DNA of 64,000 bases, taken from assembly GCF_048541825.1 (NCBI RefSeq), contig NZ_CP183332.1, positions 3,534,001 through 3,598,000 on the forward strand. Direction: 5' to 3'. Of this stretch, positions 36,433 through 44,625 are shown in pieces. Source of the DNA: Caulobacter sp048541825. Its GTDB lineage: Bacteria > Pseudomonadota > Alphaproteobacteria > Caulobacterales > Caulobacteraceae. The translations under genes were made by a program, and so were the position numbers. The notes below the pieces were generated by a model that was not told the origin of the DNA, searched no databases, and saw nothing but the letters and a program-made list of their open reading frames with translations. Each line of letters starts with the position of its first letter. Positions within the stretch are counted from its first letter, which is position 1.

Positions 36433-36730
36433 TTTTTGTTCTCCAAAATCGTGTCAACGGGCCGCAAGACCGCCTGCGCCCCCACCACGGAGGTGGAGAA
36501 CCTGCGTTCCTTAGCCGTACCTAATCGTTCCCCCGAGGGTTACGACCAAGGTCAAACAAGCCCGCGCTATAGTTATCTAATCAACGGAAATTGCGCAACA
36601 GCCGAAACGCGCCGGACGGAACGCTTTTCAAGTCGGTCGCGTGCGCGATAAATTTGCAACAAAATCAACCGCCTGAAGTCCGCATCGGAGGCGCCCGTAC
36701 AGCCGCTGCACTGGCAAGCGAGCGATTCCT
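36433..36730 (-). other. RTX gene leader and promoter region
   Basis: 298 bases between the sulfotransferase stop and the RTX start, notably AT-richer than the surroundings at 36570-36670. It holds the candidate promoter listed separately and the Shine-Dalgarno GGAGAA. No reading frame with a start site is visible. The spacing contrasts with the 11-base gap or overlap between the three upstream genes and points to independent RTX transcription. Confidence 0.6.
36569..36598 (-). promoter_or_regulatory. Candidate promoter of the RTX gene
   Basis: On the minus strand TTGCGC and TAACTA are 17 bases apart, about 135 bases before the RTX start, implying a leader of over 120 bases. The -10 match is weak and TATAGC lies just after it. 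The AT-rich setting is the main support. Confidence 0.3.
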
Positions 36731-37486
36731 CTAGGTTGAACCCGCCGCTCCGTCGCCGCGCAGATCCCTGAAAAGCGCCTGATCGGCGGCGTAGATGCCT
36801 CTCAACAAGGCAATATCCTCCGCAGTCGGAGGCTCGTCCCGGCCGGTTTCCAGTCCGACGTGCGAACGACGGGGCCTGATCGGCCCGGGGAACCCGGGAA
36901 CGTCGAGGAAAGCCGTCACACGGGCCAGAACACCATCGGGATCGGCGTCTAACGCCTCCGACGTCAGGGGCAGAACCTGCTGATGGGGAAATATAGTGTA
37001 AAGCTTAGCAAGTTGCGCGCCGTAGAAGCCACGCTCCACATAACTATACTCTCGATGGTAACCGGGCGCCTGCGGGTCGTCGACGCGCGCGCGGCCTTCG
37101 CGGATACACCAGGCAAAGGGGTTTTCTTCGGCCCCCCGTGCACGCTCCATGCGCCAGTGCGACCAGGCGCGCTCGACCGGATCGCGAAAGAGCAGGATCA
37201 ACCGCATCGCGGGATTGTAGGCCGCGATGCGCTCCAGACAGTTGGGCCAGTAGATGTAGATCGGCGTCGCCTCGCCCCGGACGACCGGCGCGGATCGCGA
37301 AAACAGCGCGTGATAGCGGCCATGGTCGGGGGCGCGCCAGTCCACGTTGCGATCGTCGTCGAAGAAGTGCGCCTCCTTGATCGCCGGCAGTTCGAGCGCG
37401 GGATGATCGACCAGATAGTCGAACAGCGCCGTCGTGCCGCCCTTCTGAACGCCAGCGATCAGGAACGAGACCTTGGGACCGTCCAT
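36731..37486 (-). CDS. PAPS-dependent sulfotransferase
   Basis: A 251-residue cytoplasmic sulfotransferase of the heparan-sulfate (NDST-like) type. The 5'-phosphosulfate loop GVQKGGTTALFDYL is at residues 12-25 with the catalytic lysine. AIKEAHFFDDDRN follows, and the 3'-phosphate-binding motif RLILLFRDPVERAWSHWRM (Arg, Ser) is near 95-113. Family members move sulfate from PAPS to sugars or tyrosine. It starts 11 bases after the membrane-fusion gene and precedes the RTX gene, so it is placed between an exporter and its likely cargo. A glycan acceptor is more likely than the RTX protein itself; this is inference. Confidence 0.9.
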   Translation of the reverse strand: MDGPKVSFLIAGVQKGGTTALFDYLVDHPALELPAIKEAHFFDDDRNVDWRAPDHGRYHALFSRSAPVVRGEATPIYIYWPNCLERIAAYNPAMRLILLFRDPVERAWSHWRMERARGAEENPFAWCIREGRARVDDPQAPGYHREYSYVERGFYGAQLAKLYTIFPHQQVLPLTSEALDADPDGVLARVTAFLDVPGFPGPIRPRRSHVGLETGRDEPPTAEDIALLRGIYAADQALFRDLRGDGAAGST

Positions 37487-37496
37487 CGACAGACGC

Positions 37497-38876
37497 TCAG
37501 GACTCGCGCAGGGCGTGGTTGAACACGTCCCCGATCGGACCCAGCAGGTACGACATGATGGTGCGCTTACCGGTCATGATCATCACATTGGCCGGCATGC
37601 CCGGATAGAGCTTCACGCCCCCGGGCAGCTTTTTCAGTTCGCTAGGGTCGATCTTCAGTTCGGCCACGAAATGGGATTCGCCGGTCTGGGGGTCAGACAG
37701 TGCGTCCGCCGAGACGGTCAGCACCCTGGCCTCGACCTTGGGCACCTTGAGCGAGCTGTAGGCGGCCAGATCGACCTGGGCCAGCATCCCGGCCCTCACC
37801 TCGTCGATGTCGGCCGGCCGAACCCTGGCGAGGACGACCAACTGCGCATTGACCGGCACGACATCAAGCAGAGCCTCGCCGGAACCCGCGACGCCGCCGA
37901 TCGTGTGCTGCGTCAGGTTCAGAATGAAGCCCGCCACGGGCGCGCGGACCTCGGCGGCTTTCAAGGCCTCGATGGCGGCGCCCAGTCGGGGGTTGACCTC
38001 GGCAAGCTGCGCGTCGGCCTGACGCTTGCCGTCGGCAGCCTCGCCTTCCCGCTGCTGGTAAAGCGCATTCAGCTGCAGGCGCGTTTCACCGATCTGCTCC
38101 TGAGTGCGGGTCATGTCGGACAGCAGTGAGCCGCGCCGGCCCGAAGCCTCGGCGATCGCCCGCTGCAGGCGCAGGATCATCGTCTTGGGCGCATACCCTT
38201 TGGCATAAAGCGTTTGATAGCCCTGGAGCTCTTCCTGGCTGAGGCGGTTCTGCTCGTCTATCGAATCGACCTGGATCTGAATGCCGCTCTGGCGCTCACG
38301 CAGCTGGATGATGCGCTGATTGAGAATATCCACCTGCCCCTGAAGGGCGTCCCGACGCGAGCGGAAGACAAACTCCTCGTTTCGCATGAGCATCGCAACG
38401 CCGGGATCCGCGCTGTTACGGCCCAGCTCGGGCGGGAACAGCAGCGTCTTGCGGCCCAGAGCCTCGGCCGAGAACCGCGCCTGCTGCGCCAGAAGGCTTT
38501 GTTGCTGATTGCGAAGGATCGACACCTGAGCCTTGGTGACGACGTCGTCGAAACGCATCAACACCTGATTGGCGGCCACCTGATCGCCGTCGCGCACATA
38601 GATCGCCCGAACAATACCGCCATCGCGGCTCTTGAGAGTCTTGCGGCTGCTCTCGACCCGGACCTGGCCCGGAGCGATCACTGCCCCGAAGATCGGCGAG
38701 ACCGACGCCCAAAGGCCAAGACCCAGAACGAATATCCCGATGACAAGACTGCCCGCGACGATGGGGCGACGAACATGGCGCTTCTGGGCGTCCGACATCG
38801 GCGCATCGGCGCCGCCAACCACGGGAGCCTCCAGTTCAGGTTCCGCAACGTTCACGAGTTTGAGGAAATTCTTCAT
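37497..38876 (-). CDS. Type I secretion membrane-fusion protein (HlyD/RsaE/PrtE family)
   Basis: A 459-residue periplasmic adaptor anchored by one helix at about residues 40-62 (SLVIGIFVLGLGLWASVSP). The lipoyl half-motif GQVRVESSRKTLKSRDGGIV and its partner (VRAPVAGFILNLTQHTIGGV) flank a long coiled coil (about 115-290). The C-terminus MTGKRTIMSYLLGPIGDVFNHALRE is the classical end of the family. It bridges the ABC exporter and a TolC-like outer-membrane protein not present in this window. Start overlaps the ABC gene stop by four bases. Confidence 0.95.
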   Translation of the reverse strand: MKNFLKLVNVAEPELEAPVVGGADAPMSDAQKRHVRRPIVAGSLVIGIFVLGLGLWASVSPIFGAVIAPGQVRVESSRKTLKSRDGGIVRAIYVRDGDQVAANQVLMRFDDVVTKAQVSILRNQQQSLLAQQARFSAEALGRKTLLFPPELGRNSADPGVAMLMRNEEFVFRSRRDALQGQVDILNQRIIQLRERQSGIQIQVDSIDEQNRLSQEELQGYQTLYAKGYAPKTMILRLQRAIAEASGRRGSLLSDMTRTQEQIGETRLQLNALYQQREGEAADGKRQADAQLAEVNPRLGAAIEALKAAEVRAPVAGFILNLTQHTIGGVAGSGEALLDVVPVNAQLVVLARVRPADIDEVRAGMLAQVDLAAYSSLKVPKVEARVLTVSADALSDPQTGESHFVAELKIDPSELKKLPGGVKLYPGMPANVMIMTGKRTIMSYLLGPIGDVFNHALRES

Positions 38877-40645
38877 GGCTTTGCCTCGATAGCCTTGACC
38901 GCCGCCGGGGCTGCGACCTGGGCCGCCTGAGCCTGAGCCTGAGCCGCGAACTTGCTCATGACCGCCTCACGAGGCCCAAACATCTCCATCGCTCCATCGC
39001 GCATCACGAGGATCTTGTCAGCGGACCGGAAGATCGAGGGCTTGTGGGAAACGACGACGACCGTGGCGCCCCGCGCCTTGAGTGTGTCCAGCGCGGTCAT
39101 CAAGGCCGCCTCGCCCAGCGCGTCGAGATTGGCGTTGGGCTCGTCCAGCACCACGAAAGTCGGGTCTCGCAACAATGCCCGCGCCAGACCGATGCGCTGG
39201 CGCTGACCGACAGACAGCACGACCCCGTCCTGTCCAAGATCGGTGTCGTAGCCCTTGGGAAGACGAAGGATCAGATCGTGCACAGCGGCCATCTTGGCGG
39301 CCGCGACGACTTCCTCGTCGGTGACGTCATCGGCGAACCGGGCAATGTTGTGCCGCACCGTGCCGGCGAACAGTTCGGTATCTTGCGGCAAATAGCCGAC
39401 ATGGCGGCCAAAGGCCCGGCGCTCCCACGTGAAGACGTCGGCGCCATCCAGACGCACCGTACCGCTGGCCGGACGCCAGATCCCGACAAGCAGGCGCGCC
39501 AGGGTCGACTTGCCGGCCCCCGACGGACCAATCACACCAACGGTCTCGCCCGCCTGAATCGCGAAGGAGATGCCGCGCAGCAGCGGGCGCTTTCCATCGG
39601 GCGTGGCGAAATTCACGCCCTCGACGGCGACCCGACCCGTTGGCGGCGGGAGTGCGGTCGCGGGCTTTGGCGGCTCATAGCTGTTGAGCAGCAGGTTCAG
39701 CCGCTGATAAGCTTGACTGGCCGCGATCATGCTGGACCAAGCGCCAACCACCCTGTCGATCGGCGCGAGGGCGCGCGCTGACAGGATCATGTTGGCGAAC
39801 AGCAGTCCGGGGCCAATCTTGTGCTCGATGGTCAGCAAGGCGCCGAGCGCCACGATCAGGATCTGGATCGCCATGCGCACGAACTTGATGGCGTTCGACC
39901 ACACGCCAGCCTGATCGCTGGCCCGGGTGCTGTGTTCCATGGACTGGCGGCGGAAGCGCCCCCAAAGCAGGCCTACACTCGGCAACATGCCCAGGGCGCG
40001 AACCACTTCGCTGTTGCGCAAGCCGGCGTCCGTAAAGCTGTAGCTCCTGAGTGCAGCGTCGTTGGCCTCCTTGAGCGGCTCCCGAGTGGTCTGGTCCTGC
40101 AGGAAGGCGAGAATGAGCAGGGCCGCCGCGCCGATCAGCGTCAGTCCGCCTACCCAGGGGTCGATGATGAACAGAACGATCATGAACAGCGGCATGGTCG
40201 GCAGGTCGAACAGGGTCAGCATCGGCGCGCCGGTCAGGGCCTGGCGGAAGATATCCAGGTCTCGCAGAGCCTGGGAACTAACCGGGCCCTCACGGCGGCT
40301 GATGCCGTCGAACAGCGCTGAAAAGACGTGGCCCGAAAGGCGCTGATCGAAGGTCACGCCGAAATTGATCAGCACGCGGGCCCGATAGAAGTCGATGACC
40401 GAGGAAATCGCGAAGACGAACAGCACGCCGACGCTAAGGACCATCAAGGTCGCGACGCTCTGACTGGTCAGGACCCGACCATAGACCTGGTTGGTGAAGA
40501 TCGGCAGCGCCATGTACAGCGCGCTCGAGACGAGCGTAAAGCCCGCCGCGAACATGAGCGAGCTTCGCCCCTCGCGCAGAACTCGCAAGAACAGGCTATT
40601 GGGCTGGATACTAGAGTTCGGTCGTTTCATAGGGCCGCTGATCAT
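38873..40645 (-). CDS. Type I secretion ABC transporter (PrtD/RsaD family)
   Basis: A 590-residue inner-membrane exporter with six helices (residues about 25-320) and an ATPase domain. Walker A GPSGAGKSTLARLL is near 385, the signature LSVGQRQRIGLARALL near 490 (Val replaces the first Gly of LSGGQ), Walker B FVVLDEPNANLD near 512, and the H-loop VVVSHKP near 545. It has no C39 peptidase domain, as expected for RTX cargo. It works with the fusion protein downstream. ATG at 40645 is used; 40630 is equally possible, and the longer frame upstream runs through the operator region. Confidence 0.94.
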   Translation of the reverse strand: MISGPMKRPNSSIQPNSLFLRVLREGRSSLMFAAGFTLVSSALYMALPIFTNQVYGRVLTSQSVATLMVLSVGVLFVFAISSVIDFYRARVLINFGVTFDQRLSGHVFSALFDGISRREGPVSSQALRDLDIFRQALTGAPMLTLFDLPTMPLFMIVLFIIDPWVGGLTLIGAAALLILAFLQDQTTREPLKEANDAALRSYSFTDAGLRNSEVVRALGMLPSVGLLWGRFRRQSMEHSTRASDQAGVWSNAIKFVRMAIQILIVALGALLTIEHKIGPGLLFANMILSARALAPIDRVVGAWSSMIAASQAYQRLNLLLNSYEPPKPATALPPPTGRVAVEGVNFATPDGKRPLLRGISFAIQAGETVGVIGPSGAGKSTLARLLVGIWRPASGTVRLDGADVFTWERRAFGRHVGYLPQDTELFAGTVRHNIARFADDVTDEEVVAAAKMAAVHDLILRLPKGYDTDLGQDGVVLSVGQRQRIGLARALLRDPTFVVLDEPNANLDALGEAALMTALDTLKARGATVVVVSHKPSIFRSADKILVMRDGAMEMFGPREAVMSKFAAQAQAQAAQVAAPAAVKAIEAKP

Positions 40646-40740
40646 CCCCGCCGTGAGCTTGATTGCAAGACTGACACCTGAATGTCTGCCGGCTGACTGC
40701 GATCCCGCCTGCCTGGACGGCGGTCCAGACGGGTGGCCGA

Positions 40741-40796
40741 GACATGATCTGCACATTCGATCATGTCAACGGTTTTCGTATCATATTCGATGATGT
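40741..40796. promoter_or_regulatory. Inverted repeat with a third half-site, candidate operator
   Basis: GACATGATC (40741-40749) and GATCATGTC (40759-40767) form a perfect 9-bp inverted repeat around a 9-base spacer. The half-site extended to ATTCGATCATGT (40755-40766) recurs as ATTCGATGATGT (40785-40796), one mismatch, exactly 30 bases on. The whole lies in an AT-rich gap between the ABC exporter start (40645) and the HTH-like gene (40808), suitable for a regulator acting on one or both. Confidence 0.6.
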
Positions 40797-40807
40797 ATGT
40801 TGCGTAA

Positions 40808-41047
40808 ATGGTTGCAACCCGGACAGTCACATCGACCGATCACGTCAAGGGCGTGCTCAAGGCCGAACTCAAGCGGCGCAGCCTGACCTATGCCGATCTG
40901 GCGCGGCTTCTGGCCGAGCGGGGCGTGGCCGAGACGGAGGTCAATCTTCGCAACAAGATCAGTCGCGGCTCGTTCACCGCGGCGTTCTTCTTCGAATGCC
41001 TCATCGCCATGGGCTGCGAACATGTCCGGCTGGGCAAGGCGGACTAA
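40808..41047 (+). CDS. DUF6471-like HTH protein, probable regulator
   Basis: A 79-residue protein. Residues 12-55 (VKGVLKAELKRRSLTYADLARLLAERGV and ETEVNLRNKISRG) show a helix-turn-helix pattern like that of DUF6471 proteins: a first helix, a LTYADLARLL scaffold, then the putative recognition helix with NLRNKI. The C-terminus, FFFECLIAMGCEHVRLG, matches the family end. It diverges from the type I secretion operon across the inverted repeat, which is the usual arrangement for an autoregulator. DNA binding is predicted, not shown. Only 12 bases separate its stop from the converging flippase-like gene. Confidence 0.75.
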   Translation: MVATRTVTSTDHVKGVLKAELKRRSLTYADLARLLAERGVAETEVNLRNKISRGSFTAAFFFECLIAMGCEHVRLGKAD

Positions 41048-41059
41048 GACTCTGCCAGC

Positions 41060-41416
41060 CTAACGGGCGCGGACGATGATGAAGAAGCCCAGCAGCATGA
41101 TCGCGAAACCCACTGCGGCCTGCAGGGTCACCTGCTCGCGGAACAACGCCCAGGCCAGCAGCGGCACCAGGGCCGACCCCAGGATCGAGAATGGATAGGC
41201 CGTGCTGAGCGGAATGCGCGTCAGGATGTAGAACCAGAACAGCGCCGTCAGACCGTACCAGGCGAAGGCTCCGATCAGCGGTGGATTGAGCAGGACCTTC
41301 TCGACCATGCCGCCCGTGATCGACCGACTGTGGTTGGCGGCAACCTTGAACAGGATCTGGCCGATCGGCAGGGTGATCGAAAAGGCCAGGCACAGCAGGA
41401 TGTCTTTCAGGGGCAT
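41060..41416 (-). CDS. Small four-helix EamA/SMR-type lipid-linked sugar flippase subunit
   Basis: A 118-residue membrane protein with four helices. Helix 1 starts KDILLCLAFSITLPIGQILFK, helix 2 is around GAFAWYGLTALFWFYILTR, helix 3 carries PLSTAYPFSILGSALVPLLAW, and helix 4 is GFAIMLLGFFIIV. This resembles ArnE/ArnF and SMR transporters. As the last gene of a tightly packed set with a polyprenyl-phosphate glycosyltransferase 9 bases upstream, it most likely flips the glycolipid rather than exporting drugs. Confidence 0.8.
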   Translation of the reverse strand: MPLKDILLCLAFSITLPIGQILFKVAANHSRSITGGMVEKVLLNPPLIGAFAWYGLTALFWFYILTRIPLSTAYPFSILGSALVPLLAWALFREQVTLQAAVGFAIMLLGFFIIVRAR

Positions 41417-41425
41417 CGGACCGGC

Positions 41426-42445
41426 CTAGACCGTGCGCTTCTTGGGACGCAGCAGCGGCCAGACGGCGGTGCGGGGTTCGTTCTCGACGTCGTAGGCGAT
41501 GAAGTTGAGCACCATCTGTACGCCGATCAGGATCGGCAGGGCCGCGAACATGACCTGGCCCGAAGTGGCCGGGCGGGAGTCGGAGACGGCGTCGATCCAG
41601 CGCTCGACGCCGAACACCAGGCCAAAGACGGTCAACGGCACGCCGATCAGCAGATAGAGCGAGGCCACCGAGAAGTTGCGCAGCAGGTAGGTGTAGAACA
41701 AGCGCTTCAGGAAATTGGAGACGTTCGAGAAGAAGAACGGAATGACGATCTTGCCGACATCCATCTGGCTGACCTCGTCGCCATAGATGGCCGCCATAGG
41801 GACATCCGCGACCCTGGCCCGCAGGGTGCCCAGCCGGAACAACAGGTCGGATTCAAAGAAGTAGCGCTTGGACACCTTGTCCAGCCGCACCCGCTCGATC
41901 ATCCGCGCATGCACGGCCGTATAGCCGTTTGTGGGGTCGAAGACGCTCCAGTAGCCGGTTGATAGCTTGGTCAGGAACGACAGGCCCGCATTGCCGAACA
42001 GGCGCAGGGCCGGCATGCCCTGCAGGTCCTCGATGTTGAAAAAGCGGTTGCCCTTGGCGTAGTCGGCGTCGCCGCGCACGATCGGATCCACCAGGACGGA
42101 GATTTCGGACGGGTCCATCTGACCGTCACTGTCGATCTTCACGAAGATGTCGGCGCCCAGTTCCAGCGCATGGGCGTAGCCAGTGCAGACCGCGCCGCCG
42201 ACCCCCTGATTGATCGCGTGCCGCAGCACGACCACACGCGGATCGGCGGCGTTGGCCTCGATGTGGTCACCCACCCTGTCCGGACAGGCGTCATCGACGC
42301 AGATGATCACGTCGACCTCCGGCCCCACTGCCGCGATAACCTCGAGCACATGGGCGCCGGATCGGTAGCACGGCAGGATCGCCGCGATCCGCGCGGCAGG
42401 CCGCTCGGCGGGAATCAGCGCAGCGGTCGGGGGCTTGGCCGTCAT
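41426..42445 (-). CDS. Polyprenyl-phosphate glycosyltransferase (GtrB/DPM1-like, GT2)
   Basis: A 339-residue GT2 enzyme. AAILPCYRSGAHVLEVI opens the GT-A fold, VIICVDDACPDRVGD holds the first acidic site, and FVKIDSDGQMDPSEI is the DXD metal/nucleotide motif near residue 110. Two C-terminal helices (about 235-265 and 295-320) anchor it. It would transfer a hexose from a nucleotide sugar to undecaprenyl phosphate for periplasmic use by the GT-C gene. Its ATG overlaps the stop of the lipoprotein by one base (TAATG). Confidence 0.9.
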   Translation of the reverse strand: MTAKPPTAALIPAERPAARIAAILPCYRSGAHVLEVIAAVGPEVDVIICVDDACPDRVGDHIEANAADPRVVVLRHAINQGVGGAVCTGYAHALELGADIFVKIDSDGQMDPSEISVLVDPIVRGDADYAKGNRFFNIEDLQGMPALRLFGNAGLSFLTKLSTGYWSVFDPTNGYTAVHARMIERVRLDKVSKRYFFESDLLFRLGTLRARVADVPMAAIYGDEVSQMDVGKIVIPFFFSNVSNFLKRLFYTYLLRNFSVASLYLLIGVPLTVFGLVFGVERWIDAVSDSRPATSGQVMFAALPILIGVQMVLNFIAYDVENEPRTAVWPLLRPKKRTV

Positions 42446-43125
42446 TACTGCGACGGGCGAAGCGTGGCCGAGGCCGGCAAGGCGACCACCGCGATCTGGT
42501 GAATGACGAACTGGCCGCCCGGCTGGTCGTCGAGATCCAGGCGCAGGCCGGTGATTGTCGAAGCCGTCCAGTCGCCGCCGCCTTTGCGCAGCTTGGACAT
42601 GTCATAGACCATGATGGTGGTCTCGCCGGCTACTGGGTCGGCGCCGCGCAGTGGCTTGCCGAAGAATCCCGACGTCTCGCCATGGGCGGCGGTGGTGAAG
42701 AACAGCGAACCGTCCCACTTGCTCGCCTCCTTTTCTCGGGTCAACCGCACCACAACGCCATTGTAGCGCCCGCCCTCGATCGCGAGATTCTGAGGCGACC
42801 GGACGATCGCATCGATCGCCTGCTCGACGACTCGCAATCCGCCGCCCCGGGCGGGCTCAACCTGGGCCGAAGCGGCCGCGAACCCCTCCGCCGATCCGTC
42901 AAAGCGCCACAGATGGGCAGTCTTCAGCACCGTGCCGTCGACCGTGAAGCGGCCGCTCGACTCCTCCCACTTCACCGGCTCGGCCGGGCGCACAGGAGCC
43001 GGTCGCGCAGGCTCGGCGGCAGGCGTGGCGGCGACAGGATCAGCCGGCGCGCCCTTGGGCTTGTCGCAAGCCGCGACGATCAGGCAGGCCGCAGCCGCAA
43101 GAAGAAGGTTCGAACGAACGGTCAC
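42445..43125 (-). CDS. Lipoprotein of unknown function in a glycosylation operon
   Basis: A 226-residue protein with a lipoprotein signal peptide ending LIVAAC (lipid-modified Cys about residue 20), a proline/alanine linker to about 50, and a beta-rich domain resembling carbohydrate-binding or jelly-roll folds (KWDGSLFFTTAAHGE, GLRLDLDDQPGGQFVIHQIAVV). No family recognised with certainty. Its GTG overlaps the stop of the GT-C gene by four bases and its own stop overlaps the GT2 start, so it is coupled to both. The fold assignment is a guess from its pattern. Confidence 0.75.
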   Translation of the reverse strand: MTVRSNLLLAAAACLIVAACDKPKGAPADPVAATPAAEPARPAPVRPAEPVKWEESSGRFTVDGTVLKTAHLWRFDGSAEGFAAASAQVEPARGGGLRVVEQAIDAIVRSPQNLAIEGGRYNGVVVRLTREKEASKWDGSLFFTTAAHGETSGFFGKPLRGADPVAGETTIMVYDMSKLRKGGGDWTASTITGLRLDLDDQPGGQFVIHQIAVVALPASATLRPSQ

Positions 43126-44516
43126 GCAGGGTCACTCCGCAGGTCGCCCTCGGCGCCGCTGCGGCGCAGAGAGGGGTCGAGAACGAGGTAGAACAGGCCG
43201 GTCATGGCCGCCAGATCCAGGAAATAGAGATAGCGATAGTCGCAGGCGAGCGAGATCACGAAGAAGCTCGCCGTGAACGCCAAGCCGCCGAACATTAGCC
43301 CGGCGATCGCAAGGTCAGGTCCGTCCCGGCGCCAAAGGAGAAAGCCTGCGACCAGCAGCGCGATCACGGCATAGGCCACATGCGAGAAGACCGGGGTGCC
43401 GAAGAAGTAGGTGGCGTAATTGTGGAGCGACCAGTCGGCGGGATCAACGGCATTGGTCAGCTTCAGATCGGCGACCAGCGGCTCGGGGCCGCTGACCCCA
43501 ACGAAGTCGGGCAGACAGACCTCCAGCTTGGGTGTCAGGAACAGCCAGCGGAACACGTCCCAACGCTCCGCCACATAGGCGCCCGTATGCCTGGTGATCA
43601 ACTCCCGCCACTCGGCGCGAATGGCGTCCTTGGGCGTCGCCCAAAGGGCCTTGCCCACGGTGGGGTCGGTGTCGAAGAAGTCCACGCGCTGGGGAGAGTA
43701 GACCGCCACGCCTTTGCGAATGGCGGCGGCGCCGGCAGGATTGGCGGCCTCGATATGGGTCAGGGGATAGCTCGGGTCCCGCGCCACCGCGCCCACGATG
43801 TCGTAGTGCTGCAGGATGCGCATCCCGACATCCTGGGTCTTGCCCGGGCCGAGGCTTTTGGGTTGCGCGATCGCGCCCAGAACCAGCATGGCGATGATGG
43901 TGGCGACCAGACCGCCGAGGCCCCAGGCCAGGGCCTGACGCCAGCCGTCCCGGAAGCGGATCGCACCCAGGCTCAGCGCCGCCAGAAACACCACGACCAG
44001 TCCGTTCTGGCGAACCAGCGCCGCTGTCGCCAGGGCCAGCAGGGCTCCACCGAGAGCCAGCCAGCGCGGCCCGGGGCGATCCCAGGCGGCGGGCAGTCGC
44101 GCCAAACAAACAAAGCCGGCGATGGTCAGGTTGGCGAAGAGAACGTCCTTCCAGACGATGGCCTGATAGATCAGCACGATCGGGGAGAAGACCAGCAGCA
44201 CCGCCACGGGAACCGCCCACCACGAGACCTGCGGGCGGGTGGCGCGCAGCGCCGAAAGGCTGAAGAACAGAAGGGCCGCGCTGGCGATCACATAGAGCCC
44301 TGTTCCGGGCACGACCTTGTCGAAGACGCCCAGCAGCCAGGCGAACATTGCCGGGCCCCAGGTGGTGCGCACGCCCGAGCGACCCTCGGCCAGTTGCGCC
44401 AGGGAGTCGTAAGAGAGATGGCCCGGCAGATTCGCGCCCAGCATGAACAGCAGGCCGGCGATCAGGACGCCGCGCACGACCTGCGAAGCGTTCAGATTGA
44501 AACCCAGTCTTGTCAT
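43122..44516 (-). CDS. Multi-helix GT-C glycosyltransferase-like membrane protein
   Basis: A 464-residue integral membrane protein with about ten helices. LPGHLSYDSLAQLAEGRSG near residue 26 is a periplasmic loop with an Asp in the position of GT-C catalytic acids, and the soluble periplasmic segment around residues 220-350 (including the ITRHTGAYVAERW part) is typical of family members resembling DUF6020/GtrII. It would take a sugar from the polyprenyl-phosphate donor to an acceptor in the periplasm. ATG at 44516 has GGGTGG upstream; ATG at 44534 is possible. Divergent from the GNAT gene. Confidence 0.8.
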   Translation of the reverse strand: MTRLGFNLNASQVVRGVLIAGLLFMLGANLPGHLSYDSLAQLAEGRSGVRTTWGPAMFAWLLGVFDKVVPGTGLYVIASAALLFFSLSALRATRPQVSWWAVPVAVLLVFSPIVLIYQAIVWKDVLFANLTIAGFVCLARLPAAWDRPGPRWLALGGALLALATAALVRQNGLVVVFLAALSLGAIRFRDGWRQALAWGLGGLVATIIAMLVLGAIAQPKSLGPGKTQDVGMRILQHYDIVGAVARDPSYPLTHIEAANPAGAAAIRKGVAVYSPQRVDFFDTDPTVGKALWATPKDAIRAEWRELITRHTGAYVAERWDVFRWLFLTPKLEVCLPDFVGVSGPEPLVADLKLTNAVDPADWSLHNYATYFFGTPVFSHVAYAVIALLVAGFLLWRRDGPDLAIAGLMFGGLAFTASFFVISLACDYRYLYFLDLAAMTGLFYLVLDPSLRRSGAEGDLRSDPA

Positions 44517-44625
44517 CGGATGCCCACCCTTCATCGCTCCGGCTTTTAAGGTGCGTCCGCCTCAGTGCAAAGCGCGAAAAGCCGGTCAGCTTGGCAGGGT
44601 CGAAGTTTCATGATCAGTACGCGCG

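Noticed and set aside
34975..36651. A 558-codon open frame antisense to the RTX gene
   Set aside because: It exists because the nonapeptide repeat has fixed codon use (GGC, GAC, ACC) that leaves no stops on the other strand. Its product is repetitive and unlike any protein, and start-site signals are absent.
43380..44549. 389-codon open frame antisense to the GT-C gene
   Set aside because: The GT-C product shows regular membrane helices and operon coupling; the antisense is low-complexity.
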